Assembly (NCBI GenBank): GCA_001972305.1
Contig: BDDD01000276.1
Coordinates: forward strand, 191,323 to 255,322
DNA from: Cephalotus follicularis
Lineage: Eukaryota; Streptophyta; Magnoliopsida; Oxalidales; Cephalotaceae
Direction of reading: 5' to 3'
DNA length: 64,000 nucleotides
Part shown: in pieces, positions 22,172 through 34,788 of the stretch
How positions within the stretch are numbered: the first letter of the stretch is position 1
Layout: each line of letters opens with the position of its first letter
The notes under the pieces: generated by a model
What the model was told of the DNA's origin: nothing
Databases searched by the model: none
Seen by the model: only the letters and a program-made list of their open reading frames with translations
Program-made: the position numbers and the translations under genes

Positions 22172-24353
22172 TGTAATGACCCAAATTTCCATGTAAGATA
22201 TTAATTATGGAAAATGATTGCTATTGTGTAAATTGGCAAATAGTTCAAGGGACCCGTAGTATGACCCTACGCTCGGGGGGTTCGGGGGTTCTGCTCCCCG
22301 GTGAGCGGATGGGGGGTCAATCTAAAAGGTTAAGAGTTGACAAAGATGTTTAAAGCGCCGACGGTTTTATTAAAAGAGTTGACACTTTGGGCAACGGACG
22401 ATGCTCTAATTGAAAACATCGACGCGTTGAAGTCAAGTGTGTCAGTTGACCTGGACAAAGACTTAAAGCGACGACGCTTTGTAAAAACGCGTCAGTGCTT
22501 TAGTCGGGAGAGAAGTGGAGAACTCAGGTCAAGCCCGTGATTGGCAATGCTTAGGGGGAAAACGTCGACGCTTTGAGATACAGACAAAATGCAAAATCTG
22601 ACTTTTGGCATTTTGTGAGTGAAAATCTTTAATTTTGGACACGTGGAAGGCCAGGGGATGATGATATGAGATGTTATCAGATGATCTAACAAGTGTCATC
22701 ACTTGGATTGGTTGAATTTGGGCACATGGGCTGCCAAGAGAGAGAGTTGAGTTGTGTGAGAAGGGGAGAAGACTTGCCTCCCAAGTAACCATGCTATTTA
22801 ATGGCAAAGAGGGTTGAACTCAGTCATTTTGGCTGAGAAAGAAAGTGCTCCTTCTAAGAGTGAAGTGGAGAATTCGTGGGAGAGAAAAAGAGAAAGCAAC
22901 TCTAAATCAAAGTAAGGAAATTCTATACCCATTTATGTCAAAGCTTCCTCTGTTTTGATTCAAAATTTTACAGCAGATTGTTCTATTGATATCTTGCTCA
23001 ATTCTTGATGAATTTTTGAATGGTTGAACGTTCTACAAACTTCAGGATGTCCTCTTTAACTGTTATGCTTTGCAGGTTTGAATATTCTATCTATTTCTTG
23101 ACAAAAATCCATGTTTTAAATTGTTGTTCAGGTACTATTTTATTCCTGGATTATGCACCAACTTCTTTAAATCATATCTTGCTCGTTTCTTTATGAAAAA
23201 TTAAATGGTTGGACGTTTTGAAAACCTTAAGATGTCTACTTCCACTATTATGTTTTATGTATCTCAAAATTATGTCGAAATCTTGATGAGAATCAATGAT
23301 TCATTTTACTGCTCATGTCCTATTTTCATATGGAACCAGCCACTTTCAAAAATTCATAGCGGATTCAATTCTCAACCAATTTTTATGATATTGAGCTTTC
23401 TGAATTTGTAAAGATGTCTGATTTAATGTTTATGTTTTACGTTTTCTCTGAAAATGCTTATTTCTATATGAATTATCAGTTTTAGCAAAGCTATGCAAAA
23501 CTGTTTTTATGAACTCATTTGAGTCAAGTACTCAAATGAAGAGAAAGGTTTATGAATTATGAAAGAAATGTTATGAAATGATTTTTATGAATGCTTTGAG
23601 CTGATCACTCAAAGTAAATGATGAATGAACCGCTCTTGGATTGCGATCCAAGGGGAATGGAGCGAGATGCTCAATGTTAATTGAGCGAGATACTCACGGG
23701 CATGCATGTGATGTAAGGATAGTAATCGGGGAGTGCACAATACCCCAGTGAAGCGGTGTAAAGGGTTCATTAAGCTTTTTATGACTTATATGTTTATGAA
23801 ATGTGCTAGTTACGAGTTTGTAATTAGAAAAGTGATATGTTTTACCAAATGTTCTAGTTATATGTATTGACTAGAAAAATGTTATGATGAAATGTGTTTA
23901 CTATAAAAACACCTTACTGAGCTATTTTGAGCTCATTCCTTTTAATGTTGTTTTCAAATGAAATGTTTTCAGGAAATGAATGAATGGAGATTACGAGCTT
24001 AGAGGAAGCTCTTAAGAAGGAGTTTTTGTTAATGAAAGGCTATGCAATGATGTTTGCATAATTGTTTTGATATGTAATAAGAACAAAGTTTTTCCGCTGT
24101 ATTATATGTTTATGTAGAAGGATGATCCTATGCGAAATTGTAACAATGCTATGGTTATGACATCTTTATATAAGATGATTATGTGTAAAGTTTGAATTTA
24201 AGATTATGTATTATGTTGCAAGATATGAGTTTATGATGTAATGTACTTTTAGAGAAGAGCACCAAAGGATGTAACGTTTCACACCCAACGTAACGCAACC
24301 GATCCTCGGAGTTCGCTTTGAGCTATTAGAGAGCTCGGGTCGGGGACGTTACA
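22172..24353 (+). repeat. gypsy-1 3' LTR
   Basis: 2182 bases, TGTAATGACCC to GACGTTACA, matching the 5' LTR apart from scattered substitutions and a 98-base deletion relative to 11848-11945. It keeps a complete aacgtcgacgctttgag motif at 22561 where the 5' LTR has aacgtcgacactttgag. The stem-loop is at 23918-23935. Confidence 0.93.
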
Positions 24354-24529
24354 CAAGCAGGAGAGGAGTTGGATTCTCTGCCCTGGCTGCCCTGTTAGCT
24401 GCTTGCCCAGCCCAGCCCAGGCTTTCTCCTCAGGCAGTCTTAGTTTAAGAGGGTTGTTGGCAGGAGGAGCGCCATCCCCGATAGGGAACGTGTCCCATAG
24501 AGTTAGCGGGAACGGGTCCTGACAAAACG

Positions 24530-25701
24530 GATCAAAACAGTAAAAAACAGGCATTTTCTGGACAAAACAGTCGACTGTTACAGAGCACCAGTCAACTGAA
24601 GAAGCTTGGCAGTCGACTAATCATCAGGGCCAGTCGACTACTCAAAACAGACTATAGGCAGTCGACTGTGATAGGGGTACTGTGCAAAGCAAGGCAGTCG
24701 ACTGTTTTCATAAGGCAGCCGACTACACAACTAAACCAACCGACTGCCCATAAGAACAGCCGACTGTTCTAGACGATAGAACATCAGAACTTGATATTTT
24801 TCAATGCAAAAACTGTCCAAGCATGTATAACCCTATACCAGAGATATACGAACATACACAGAGGACATTATATGGCATTTAGACAGTGGAAAAACACAGA
24901 ATTTACATATTTTATGACACCAGTGGCTAAACTCAAGGGAAAGAGATTTTCAGAATACATGCATACACATATGTATAATCCAATTTTAAAGGTCCATTCC
25001 CATTATCAGTTATCTAAACCAGTATGAAACATGTATGTGATTCCTAAAACATGTTGACAGCCATGACCACTACAGAAGGACAGGAATCAAAACAGCAAAC
25101 CCAAATAGCCACGGGAACATAGCAATCGGATTCATAACAATGTAGCATAAACCATCATAGGAAGAAACGAATTAACTGACCTGTAGTGGTGACACACAAT
25201 TATTTTGCTAACACACCGATTTTCCCAGAATTAAACAGCTGATCAATAGGAAACAAGAGGGAAAGAAAAGAACATATAACCTCAAAGCCTGTCAAAGGAT
25301 ATTATAACTAAAAACAGGACAATTAAGGATTGAAATACTAGCACAAACCTGAATTTTAAAGGAAGGAACTTCACAGGAACCAAAACAACTCTATCTTAGT
25401 AGAATTCGGCAGTGAACAGACAAGAGAAGAGAATGGCATATCATAATGAACCAAAAACCACTCTTAAACGGGAAAAAGGAAGAGAAATTCGGGCTAGATA
25501 AGGAAGGAAATAAAGAAAACGCGTGAAGAGTTAAGAGAGGGAGAGATTTTCGGTGAGATAGAGTTTGAGGAAGAGAGGGATTAGGGTGAGAGAAGGAAAG
25601 GGAGGGAAGAAAAGGAAATAAAATAAAAATTAGAAAATAAGGAATTTTAAAATAAAAGAAAAGAGAATTGAATTATAACAAGAGATAAAATTGTTTTAAA
25701 A
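24530..25701 (-). repeat. LTR copy A, segment 2, with CAGTCGACTG palindrome cluster
   Basis: It continues LTR copy A after the solo LTR and matches LTR copy B at 28902-29106 plus 31928-32891. Bases 24568-24772 carry about ten CAGTCGACTG or CAGCCGACTG motifs, for example at 24568-24577 and 24659-24668. The rest is AT-rich and non-coding. It is interrupted at 25701 by the solo LTR with TSD taaaa. Confidence 0.85.
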
Positions 25702-28247
25702 TGTCACGCCCCTGTTTCGGTAAGACAACAATTAAGCGGTAAAGGCAATTAACATACAAATTCAGCTCATACAAATCTCATAAAATTTAAACTTATAAAC
25801 AGATATCAGTTGCGGAAGTAGAAGGTTCATAAGCTGAAAACATGTAACGTGCATTCCATACTGCACACTACCCAATACAAGTCTGTCCTTGTTAAAAGCC
25901 CTCCAAACGGAGCGTGATCACAGTACAATACCGAATCCCATCAGTAAACAAAACCATAAGTACAATACATTGGTCCTTAAACAAGCTCGGTTTATTACAA
26001 AACATGAGAAAGTAAAACCAAGAACAAAACATCATAACAACTTGTTCTTTGTCCCTGCCAGTCCAGCACCGGTCCACTGCATCAATCTGTAAAGTAGGGG
26101 ATTAGCCTTTGTCCTCACTCGGCTAAGTCATAAAAGTAGCTTGGGATCAACATTGGATGCATGTCATGTAATGTATGCATAAAGGATGCAGTGTAGGAAA
26201 TACCAGTTTATATATATATATGAGAAATATATATATTTTAACAGTACAGTATAACAGTGGGTACATATATAAGAAAATATCTGTATGCAAGAATAGTACA
26301 GTAGTGATCCGGCTAGGACCACATCCACAATCACAGTAATGTCCGAAAAGGAACAGGCAGTACAGTATGTCCATAAGGACCACAACAGTCAGGCAGTATG
26401 TGTAACGCCGCCAACTCCTGGCCCCACGCTACACTCCGACTCCGGTCCGTACTCCAGGCAACCGAGCGAGGCAACAGTACAGTACAGTGAGTCACCCAGC
26501 CATACTCCTGACCCCTAGGTCAACCCTACCACTAGCCGGCGCTGGCAGCCTCCGCCATGCAACCAGTGGCTCAAGCATAATCACATAGAATTTCACAGAG
26601 CAAACAGTGCATCAAACAGTAAACGGTGCAGTAACAATACAATAGTGATTGTTTAGATCGACAACACTCAGTTCATTTCAAAATGTTTTCGAAGGTCATA
26701 AACATTTGAAATACACATATTCAGTAGTAGAAATACTTTTAAACAGTTTCAGTAAGCGGAAATTGCTTTCCCAATATGTTCGAAAATATATTAACACTCA
26801 TCTTATATTTTCGTTTTCAACATAATAGTTCCAACTTATATAAGCATTTCTAAAGTAACGATACTTAGAAATCATAGTCAATCTATAGACAGTCAAGAAC
26901 AGGCAGTAAGTAATGCATATGCAATGCATACAAATTCTCTAATGCATCCTAAGCGAAAACGGGATCGTCGGGCATCAAAACTGTAAAAACTGTCCAAACA
27001 GGACTATAAAGCGTCGGCGTTTATTCATCAGGCGTCGACGCTTATGTGCCTCAAGCGTCGCCGTTTATCCCCTTAGTGTCAGCGCTTTCAGTGTCTGGGC
27101 GTCGATACCTCCTCCCTTAGACGTTGACCTTTAACGCGTTTCAACATATAAAACGCAGTTCACAGTATTAAGCGTCGACGGTTTCAAGCAGGGGTCATCT
27201 TCTACCTCACAACATGACTAAACAGTGACATTTCCATGCATATAACATGCATTCCAATAGGTATAAAGCACAGAAAATGGCCATGCAATATCATATGACA
27301 CATCCAGTACAAGGTAGCATCATTTCAGTGACTAAAAACGGATCATCAAGCTATGAAATTCATGCATAAACATCACTGAACAAACACCAGTATTGAATAC
27401 AAAGTACAATTATGACTTCCCCTACCTCTAGACTTAAGTTAGAAGCCAAAAGTCCACCTCTTTTAGTATCCAATCAGTCACTTTGAGTCCCAGGTACGGC
27501 TTGAAGTCCCCTGGTCCGTCCCAGAAGTTGGTGTGCAAGCTCCAAGCTTCCTTTGCTCAACAATGGTGGTTGAGCTTCCTCTCTCAAGTTCTCCTACTCA
27601 CTCTTTGTCACTCACAGTGTCATTGACCCTCTATCTTTCTGTAACAGATGAGAGGGGTGAGAGGAGTAGACTCTTTATGCAGAAAATGTTTTGTTCTCTC
27701 AGCCAAAACCCACCAGTTTATCCCCTTCCCTTCATGCAAACCAGGTGCAACAGGTGTTGCATTCTTCTCCTCCACAGGCCATGCATTCAGAGATTCTTTC
27801 TCTGTTCAAGGCCTTTTTGTTGCAGGTAAGTCTGGCAACGAAAGCATGCATTTGCCACATTCCTAAGCGCCTGCTAAGATCCTTGATAAGTGGCACAAAG
27901 TCACCTCCCTGCGACACATCCATCTGCTGTTATGTGTATGCAGAAAACGCCTCAAAGCATCGGCGTTTACATGCAGGCGTCGGCGCTTGTGTGTTGAGTT
28001 TAAACGCGCGTTTCAACGGCTTAAGCGTCGACGCTATAAATCCAGGCCTCAGCGCTTTAACCTCAAAACTGCGCCGTTTAACTAAATTACCCTTTTAACA
28101 CTCCTCTAACAATTGGATTCCAAATTCTACATCATCAGAGTTTGGGGAAACATCATCAAATTCGAAAAATCCATCATTTTATTAATTACACAAATAAAGT
28201 ACATTTACGTTGTGAAATTACAACACATGAAATTTCTAGGTGTTACA
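25702..28247 (-). mobile_element. solo LTR, minus orientation, TSD TAAAA
   Basis: It starts tgtcacgccc and ends taggtgttaca, with a perfect TSD taaaa at 25697-25701 and 28248-28252. LTR copy B keeps the empty site (ttttaaaatagtt near 32888). Minus orientation is inferred from similarity to gypsy-2 LTR landmarks on the minus strand, including TTAGCC...GGCTAA at 26102-26126. Two palindrome clusters of the GCGTCGACGC type are at 27951-28080 and 27009-27185, that is about 170-300 and 1060-1240 bases from the LTR start. Short frames at 27533-28098 are not credible genes. Confidence 0.88.
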
Positions 28248-28252
28248 TAAAA

Positions 28253-28457
28253 TAGTTATTTTTATCAAGAATTGACATAACTTAAACCCAAGCATTCACA
28301 TACCAACATACCCAAGGTTCAGGCTGGTATCAGTCAGCCCAAAACACATAGGCCCAATACTTGGCAAACGGACTTCTTAATAACACAAATTAAAAAGCCT
28401 GAAATCAAACATATTAAAAGTCCGTAAACCACATATACGAACAAGCATGGTATTACA
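28253..28457 (-). repeat. LTR copy A, segment 3 (LTR start on minus strand)
   Basis: It ends ggtattaca at 28457, the reverse complement of a TGTAATACC LTR start, and matches 32892-33098 in copy B over its whole length with few changes (caagcattcacataccaac shared). Confidence 0.88.
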
Positions 28458-28747
28458 TCCACCCCCCTTAAAAAGGATTTCGTCCCGAAATCACAAACAT
28501 ACACATACCTCAAGTAAACAAACGCGGATATCACTCCTGAATGTGCTCCTCCAAATCCCAAGTAGCCTCACATTCGGGATGGTTCCTCCAAAGAACTTTC
28601 ACAAAAGGAATGGTCTTGTTACGTGTAACCTGCTCCTGTCGATCCACAATAGCCTCGGCCTCCTTGTCACAAGATAGATCCTCCCGAATGCTGTCCAAAG
28701 CATAGTGAACCACATGTAGGGGATGATACTGATAACCCCTCAACAAA
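28458..28747 (-). pseudogene. remnant of minus-strand chromovirus pol: chromodomain and polypurine tract
   Basis: Directly beside LTR copy A the minus strand reads a purine tract (aaggggggtgga, 28458-28470). Upstream of it is a 71-codon frame (28746-28531) with EAIVDRQEQVTRNKTIPFVK and VLWRNHPECEATWDLEEHI, the chromodomain at the integrase C-terminus. The frame starts at LRGYQYHPLHVV, the end of the integrase GPY/F region. Everything upstream is replaced at about 28747 by the middle of LTR copy B, so a single deletion removed nearly the whole internal region. Confidence 0.85.
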
Positions 28748-31700
28748 TAAGACTTATGAAAAGATTGTTAGATCAAACTCTCCTTGAAGCACAACAATCT
28801 AAAAGACACAAAACTACGCATATAAGGGTCTGAGAATTATTAGAAACATAAAACAGATTCATCACAGTGTTTAGAACAGACCCAGATAGATTCGATGAAC
28901 AAACGGATCAAAAAAGTTAAAAACAACATTTTCTGGACAAAACAGCCGACTGTTACAGAGTACCAGTCGATTGAAGAAGCTTGGCAGTCGACTAATCATT
29001 AGGGCTAGTCGACTACTTAAAACAGACTGCAGACAGTCGATTGTGACAGGGGTCCAGCCGACTGTGCAAAGCAAGGAAGTCGACTATTTTCATAAGGCAG
29101 CCGACTTGTCACACCCCATTTTCCAAGAAGACAACATTAAGGCGGAAAGGCAATCAACACAACATAATTCAGCTTATGCAATTTTACGTATAATCAAAAA
29201 CTTTCAATAGCGGAAGCAATAACATGAAATAAGATGAATTTAAAATATGTATCATGCATCCCATACTACGTGATACCCAAAAACGTTTATATAAAACCCA
29301 ACATCATTGTCGATCGCCCATAAACGGAGCGTGATAATACAGTACGAAATGAAATAAGCCACAGTATCCATCAATACATGACAGATATAAAATCCATGTC
29401 ACATTAATCCAATTAAGAAAGTCATTGTTCATTATTCCAGAATACATAATCATAGAGAAACAATCCAGTCTTCTCCATAAGTCTCCTTGCGTGCTCCATA
29501 TCAAATCCCACTCCATCAATCTGTTACAGTAGGGGTTAGCCTTTGTCCTTACTCGGCTAAGTGAAACTCATAAATGCAGTTCAAGGTATATGATAATGAG
29601 TATCATGAATAAATGCATCATGATGCAGTACAGTATATATATATATTACATCACAGTATATATATATAGCAGTGTATACATATGTAAAATATATGCATGT
29701 TCGCAGTGCAGGTATAACCTCATAAGGCTACATCAACACAAGCAGTAAGTATGTCCCAAAAGGAACCAGACAAACAAGTCGTCACGACCGTCGCCACCTC
29801 CTAGCCCCAACGTCATGCACTCTTACCCCATCCCCGTTTGTGAACGGTTTGGGGCAAGTCCTCCGTACAGGTTGCTTAGCACAACGGCTAAACAATCAAC
29901 AAGTTATTAGCACAGCGGCTAATAATCAACAAGCACAAACACCGTATAGTACAAGTTAAGCAATAAAATATAATTACTTGATCAAATATATTTGTTTAAA
30001 ATATATTACTCCATTCTCAGGTTGTGATAAGTTATAAAACTTAAAACAATACAGTTTGATTGTGTAACCAATCCTTTAAACATTTCACCGTCTTTGGAAA
30101 ATACTTTCCCCAGTCATTTGAAAATATATATGTATCTGAAAAATATACATTTTCATACAATTGATGATTATAATAATCAAGCAAGCTTTTCAAAATGGTT
30201 AACACTTTTTAGCAATCAACCACAATTCAATTCACAGTTCAGTAATAATGCAAACATATGCTCAGAATGCACCTACGATCATTTCTAGAGTTGTTTTGGG
30301 TCTAACGGGTCCCATTCGAGTGAAACTTTTCCAAACAGGGGGATAAGCATCGATGCTTATCCCCTGGGCGTCGACGTCTTTACCCTAAGGCGCCAACATT
30401 TGGTGCAGTTATTCCCAGGCGTTTTAGGACCAAAGACATCGATGCTTTTCCAAAGACGTCGATGTCTTTATGATACCAAGAGGTATCCGTTCGCGAGACT
30501 TGATTCTAGGGGGAAGAATCTGACCCTTAAACCTTCATACAAACAATATCGTTCTCTCACCGTGTAAGACATGCTACTGGTTATCAGAATACGTAACCAG
30601 AACATCAATTCATGGGTAAAACATGCAACCACAAGTGGGCAATTCACCATCTACAGTAAACACTACTGTTCTGCAAATACCCAGAAAAGGCGTCGATGTT
30701 TTACTCAAACATCGACGTCTTCCGCATTCACACACGAAGGCATCGACGTCTTTATGTAGGCGTCGACTTCTATTCAGCCCAGAACATCATTTCCATGGTT
30801 TTAACACACCAGGTCATTACCAAACAATCCATTACACAAACCAGTTCGAATATTCATGTAAATTACACATGCATGGTTACTCCGTACATCACAGCAGTCA
30901 TCACAATGAATCCAGAGATTTCAATTCATCCATTAACATGCAATTCATCAATGGCATTTCATTATCTTAAAACTCAAAATGCATGTATAAGATCATCACT
31001 TTCCCCTACCTCTGGTTTCAAGTTAGAAACCTTGTAAGTCCACCTCTTTGTGTTCCAGGGATTGCTCACAGCAGCTCCAAAATTCATCCCAAGTTGTAAT
31101 CCCAAGAGCTCCAAGTTCCAAGCTCGAAGTGTTCAACAATGGTGGCACTCCTCTTTCTTTCTCCCTCTGTTTTTCCTTTCCACTCTCAGGTCTCTTTCCT
31201 TTTCTTTCTCATAGTGTTTAGCTGAGAAGGAGGGGAAGGAAAAGGTGTTTTATGCTGGTAGGAATCCTCCCCTTCTCTCTTGTTTCACATGCATCCATAC
31301 ATACCCGTGCTCTCCCCTCTCTCCTTCCTATTTTGACCCTTCCCTTTCCCTTTTTGGAGGTTGTAGAAGGAGATGGCACATCCTTTTGCATGCACCAATT
31401 GAGGAACACATTTTGGATCGTGCCTGGTAACACACCAGCATGCTCAACACGTTGCTTTGTGCATGTCAAGATTCCTGGATGATGCCTCAAAAGTTTCCCC
31501 ATTGCATGTTATTCTGTCAGTGCATAACGTGCCCGATATTCTTTTCAAATACGTCGACGTCTTCCCTTAGACGTCGATGTCCTTTCCCTTTCATACGAGG
31601 GTGTCGATGTCTTCATCTACATCTACGTGCGTCTTCATTTACATCTACGTGCATGTACATGCATTCACGTGCGCCCTTGTTCCCATAGGCATCGACGTCT

Positions 31701-33098
31701 TTCCAAAGACATCGACGCGTTTATCCCAAAACTGTACCGTTTTGCCTCTATTGCATCATTTAACATTTCTTTAACATTCCAATCATTCACTCTTCCAAAA
31801 TCTAACTCTTTAAGTTTTGGAAAGCATCATCTAAGTCAGAAATTATGCCATTCTTATTAATTCATTAATAAGATTACATTTCAAATTGAAATATTAAAAT
31901 AACAAAGATCCCAGGCGTTACATGACTACACAACCAAACCAGCCGACTGTCCATAAGAACAACCGGCTGTTCTTGACGAAAAAATAGTAGAACTTGACAT
32001 TTTTCAATGCAAAAACTATCCAAACATGTATAACCCTATACCAGAGATATACGAACATATACATAGGACATTATATGGTATTTAGACAGTGGAAAAACAC
32101 AGAATTTACATATCTTATGAGACCAGTGGCTAAACTCAAGGGAAAGAGATTTTTAGAATAAATGCATACACATATGTATAATCCAATTTCAAAGGTCCAT
32201 TGCCATTATTAGTTATCTAATCCAGTATGAAACATGTATGTTATTCCTAAAACATGTTGACAGCCATGACTACTACACAAGGATCAGAATCAAAACAGCA
32301 AACCCAAATAGCCGCAGGAACATAGCAATCAGATTCATAACAATGTAGCATAAACCATCATAGCAAGAAACGAATTAACTGACATGTAGTGGTGACACAC
32401 AATTATTGTGCTAACACACCGATTTTCCCAGACTTAAACAGCTGATCTCAGGAAACAAGAGGGAAAGAAAAGAACATATAACCTCAAAGCCTGTCAAAGG
32501 ATATTATAACTAAAACAGGACAATTAAGGATTGAAATACTAGCACAAACTTGAATTTCAAAGGAAGCAACTTAACAGGAACCAAAACAACCCTATCTTAG
32601 CAGAATTCGGCAGTGAACAGACAAGAGAAGAGAATGGCATATCACAATGAACCAAAAACAACTCTTAAACGGGGAAAAGGGAGAGAAATTCGGGCTAGAT
32701 AAGGAAGGAAATGATGAAAACACGTGAAGAGTTAAGAGAGGGAGAGATTTTCGGTGAAATAGAGTTTGAGGCAGAGAGGGATTCGGGTGAGAGAAGGAAA
32801 AGAAAAGGAAATAAAATAAAAATTAGAAAATAAGGAATTTTAAAATAAAAGAAAAGAGAATTGAATTATAACAAGAGATAAAATTATTTTAAAATAGTTA
32901 TTTTTATCAAGAATTGACATAACTTAAACCCAAGCATTCACATACCAACATACCCAAGGTTCAGGCTGGTATCAGTCAGCCCAAAACACATAGGCCCAAT
33001 ACCGGGCAAATGGACTTCTTAACAACACAAATTAAAAAGCTCAAAAACAAACATATTAAAAGTCCATAAAACACATATACGAACAATCAGGTATTACA
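28748..33098 (-). repeat. LTR copy B (5' LTR on minus strand), truncated and split
   Basis: Segments 28748-29106 and 31928-33098 together match LTR copy A from about 8918 to its right end. The LTR part corresponding to 7671-8917 is missing. A CAGTCGACTG cluster at 28943-29106 and 31925-31975 is interrupted by the solo LTR 29107-31922. The right end ggtattaca is followed by the TSD tggag. Confidence 0.85.
29107..31922 (-). mobile_element. solo LTR, minus orientation, TSD CGACT/TGACT
   Basis: It starts tgtcacacccc and ends aggcgttaca, 2816 bases, inserted into a CAGCCGACT motif. The TSDs are cgact (29102-29106) and tgact (31923-31927), one C-to-T change apart. Copy A (24721) keeps the empty site. 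A stem-loop TTAGCC...GGCTAA is at 29536-29560. Two palindrome clusters with GACGTCGACGTC-like arms are at 31548-31720 and 30345-30775. Short open frames at 30468-31860 follow the repeats and simple sequence and are not credible genes. Confidence 0.85.
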
Positions 33099-34788
33099 TG
33101 GAGAATCCTCTCAAGAAAGCTATCAAGAAGCTCTCCAAGACAAGACCTTGAAAGTGGTAAGAGGACATCCTCATGAAGCGATAATAGGTAATCCTAGATT
33201 AGGAGTGTCTACTAGGTCTAGTATTAATCATAACTATATAGGTTTTTTTTATCAGAAATAGAACTTAGGAATATTAAAGAAGCTGAAAAGGATGAAAATT
33301 AGATTAATGCCATGCAAGAGGAATTAAATCAATTCAAAAGAAACAATGTGTGGAATCTAGTACCTAGGCCTAAAGACCAAAACATAATTGGTACTAAATG
33401 GGTATTTCACAATAAAGTAGATGATCAAGGAATAGTGATTAGAAATAAAGATAGGCTAGTTGCTAAGGGATATTCCCAAGAAGAGGGAATTGACTTTGAT
33501 GAATCGTATGCTCCCGTAGCTAGACTAGAGTCCATACGTATGTTACTTGCATATGCATCTTGTAAGGATTTCACTCTTTATCAAATGGACGTTGAAAGTG
33601 CTTTTTTAAAATGGCTTAATAAAGGGGGAAGTATATGTAGAACAACCTCCCGGTTTTATAGATCCACATTCTCCAAATCACGTATTTAAACTTTCTAAAG
33701 CTCTATATGGTTTGAAACAAACTCCTAGAGCTTGGTATGAAAAACTAAGCGGTTATTTACTTGAAAATGGTTTTAAAAGAGGTACAATAGATATTACTCT
33801 TTTTACAAAAACTTTTAATAAAAAAATTTTAATTGTCCGAATTTATGTTGATGATATCATTTTCGGATCTACTAATGAAAATTTGTGCAAGAGTTTTGCT
33901 ACGATTATGTAGGACGAATTTGAAATGAGCATGATGGGACAGCTCAATTACGTCATTGGACCTCAAGTAAAACAAATGAAAGAAGGCATCTTCATCAAGT
34001 AATCCAAGTGCGTCAAAGACTTACTCAAAAGATTTGGATTGGAGATCACAAAGAAAAGTAAAACTCTGATGAGCACATCAACTAAGATAGATAAATATGA
34101 GCACGGTAAATGTATCGATCAAAAACTTTATAGAAGTATGATAGGATCGCTACTTTATTTAACGGCTAGTATGCCGGATATTTTGTTTAGCGTATGCTTA
34201 TGTGCTAGATTTTAGGCTTCCCCTAAGGAATCCCATTTGCATGCTGTAAAAAGAATTTTTAAATATTTAGCCTACACACCAACATTAGGACTTTGGTATC
34301 CTAGGAATTTGTCATTTGACCTACACACTTACTCCGATGCTGATTTCGGAGGTTACAAAGTAGATAGAAAAAGTACTAGTGGCACATGAAAATTCTTAAG
34401 TAATATGCTCATTTCTTGGTTTAGCAAGAAACAAAACTCATTAGCACTTTCCACTACCGAAGCTGAGTATATTGCCGTTGGAAGATGTTGCGCACAAATA
34501 ATGTGGATGAAACAACAACTTGTTGATTATGGCTTTAAATTTGAAAAGGTGCCGATTAGGTGCAACAACACTAGTGCAATTTGTTTAGGCAAAAATCCCA
34601 TACATCACTCTAGGACCAAACATATTGACATTAGGTATCACTTCATAAAGGATCACATAGAAAAAGGTGACATTGAACTTATATTCGTACTGACTCAAGA
34701 ACAAGTAGCGAACATTTTCACAAAACCCTTAAATGAACAAACTTTCTCGAAATTTATATTGAAACTAGGTTTGTGTGAAATTGAATGA
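33099..34788 (+). pseudogene. copia-1 pol part 2: reverse transcriptase and RNase H
   Basis: It resumes the copia-1 frame at the TSD. The RT region begins [21 protein letters not shown] and continues through [35 protein letters not shown] and [10 protein letters not shown]. It then shifts frame near 33615 and continues with ALYGLKQTPRAWYEKL to the catalytic IYVDDIIFGST, which is intact. Stops occur near 33910, 34000, 34214 and 34387. RNase H is readable as SNMLISWFSKKQNSLALSTTEAEYIA, then CNNTSAICLGKNPIHHSRTKHIDIRYHF, and ends FILKLGLCEIE at a stop. These domains copy element RNA into DNA; this copy is defective. Confidence 0.9.

Larger units (their letters stand above)
11702..24353 (+). mobile_element. 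gypsy-1: chromovirus (Tekay/Del-like) with both LTRs
   Basis: Long LTRs at 11702-13980 and 22172-24353 flank a primer site, gag, protease, RT, RNase H, integrase and a C-terminal chromodomain. The flanking TSDs caaga (11697-11701) and caagc (24354-24358) match at 4 of 5 bases. Pol is interrupted at 17039 by a minus-strand Athila-derived block and resumes at about 20290. Stops and shifts in gag and integrase make it non-autonomous. It is one of the youngest insertions in this nest, since it lies inside a solo LTR inside an LTR inside copia-1. Confidence 0.92.
9079..24524 (+). mobile_element. solo LTR (about 2.8 kb) split by gypsy-1
   Basis: Sequence 9079-11701 plus 24359-24524 forms one unit, starting tgtaaggccccgtagc and ending gggtcctgaca, with near-perfect TSDs aaaca (9074-9078) and aaacg (24525-24529). 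Copy B of the host LTR reads aaacg at the empty site, so the left TSD has one change. No primer site, coding sequence or second LTR copy is present, so it is best read as a solo LTR left by recombination. Orientation is assigned from TGTAAGGCCCC, a start shared with the LTR at 55037. A stem-loop TTAGTC-agttg-GACTAA sits at 10585-10601. Confidence 0.8.
7671..33098 (-). mobile_element. minus-strand chromovirus inserted in copia-1 (itself heavily nested)
   Basis: It starts tgtaacaccccc at 7671 and ends ggtattaca at 33098, flanked by a perfect TSD tggag (7666-7670 and 33099-33103). Two copies of one LTR can be pieced together: copy A from 7671-9078, 24530-25701 and 28253-28457, and copy B from 28748-29106 and 31928-33098. 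Between them only about 290 bases of internal sequence remain (a chromodomain end). On the minus strand B is the 5' LTR, lacking its 3' part, so a deletion runs from mid-LTR B to the last part of pol. Confidence 0.88.

Noticed and set aside
24568-24772. Regularly spaced short repeats resembling a CRISPR array
   Set aside because: Repeats are only about 10 bases and degenerate, with irregular spacers, in plant LTR DNA that recurs in other LTRs. There are no cas genes and the organism is a plant.
27533-28098. Overlapping frames of 60-135 codons, possible small genes
   Set aside because: They lie inside a solo LTR bounded by a perfect TSD, overlap in three frames and contain the palindrome cluster; no domain is recognisable.
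30468-31860. Many 60-115 codon frames on both strands
   Set aside because: All lie in the solo LTR 29107-31922. They follow CT-rich simple sequence and repeats and have no recognisable homology.
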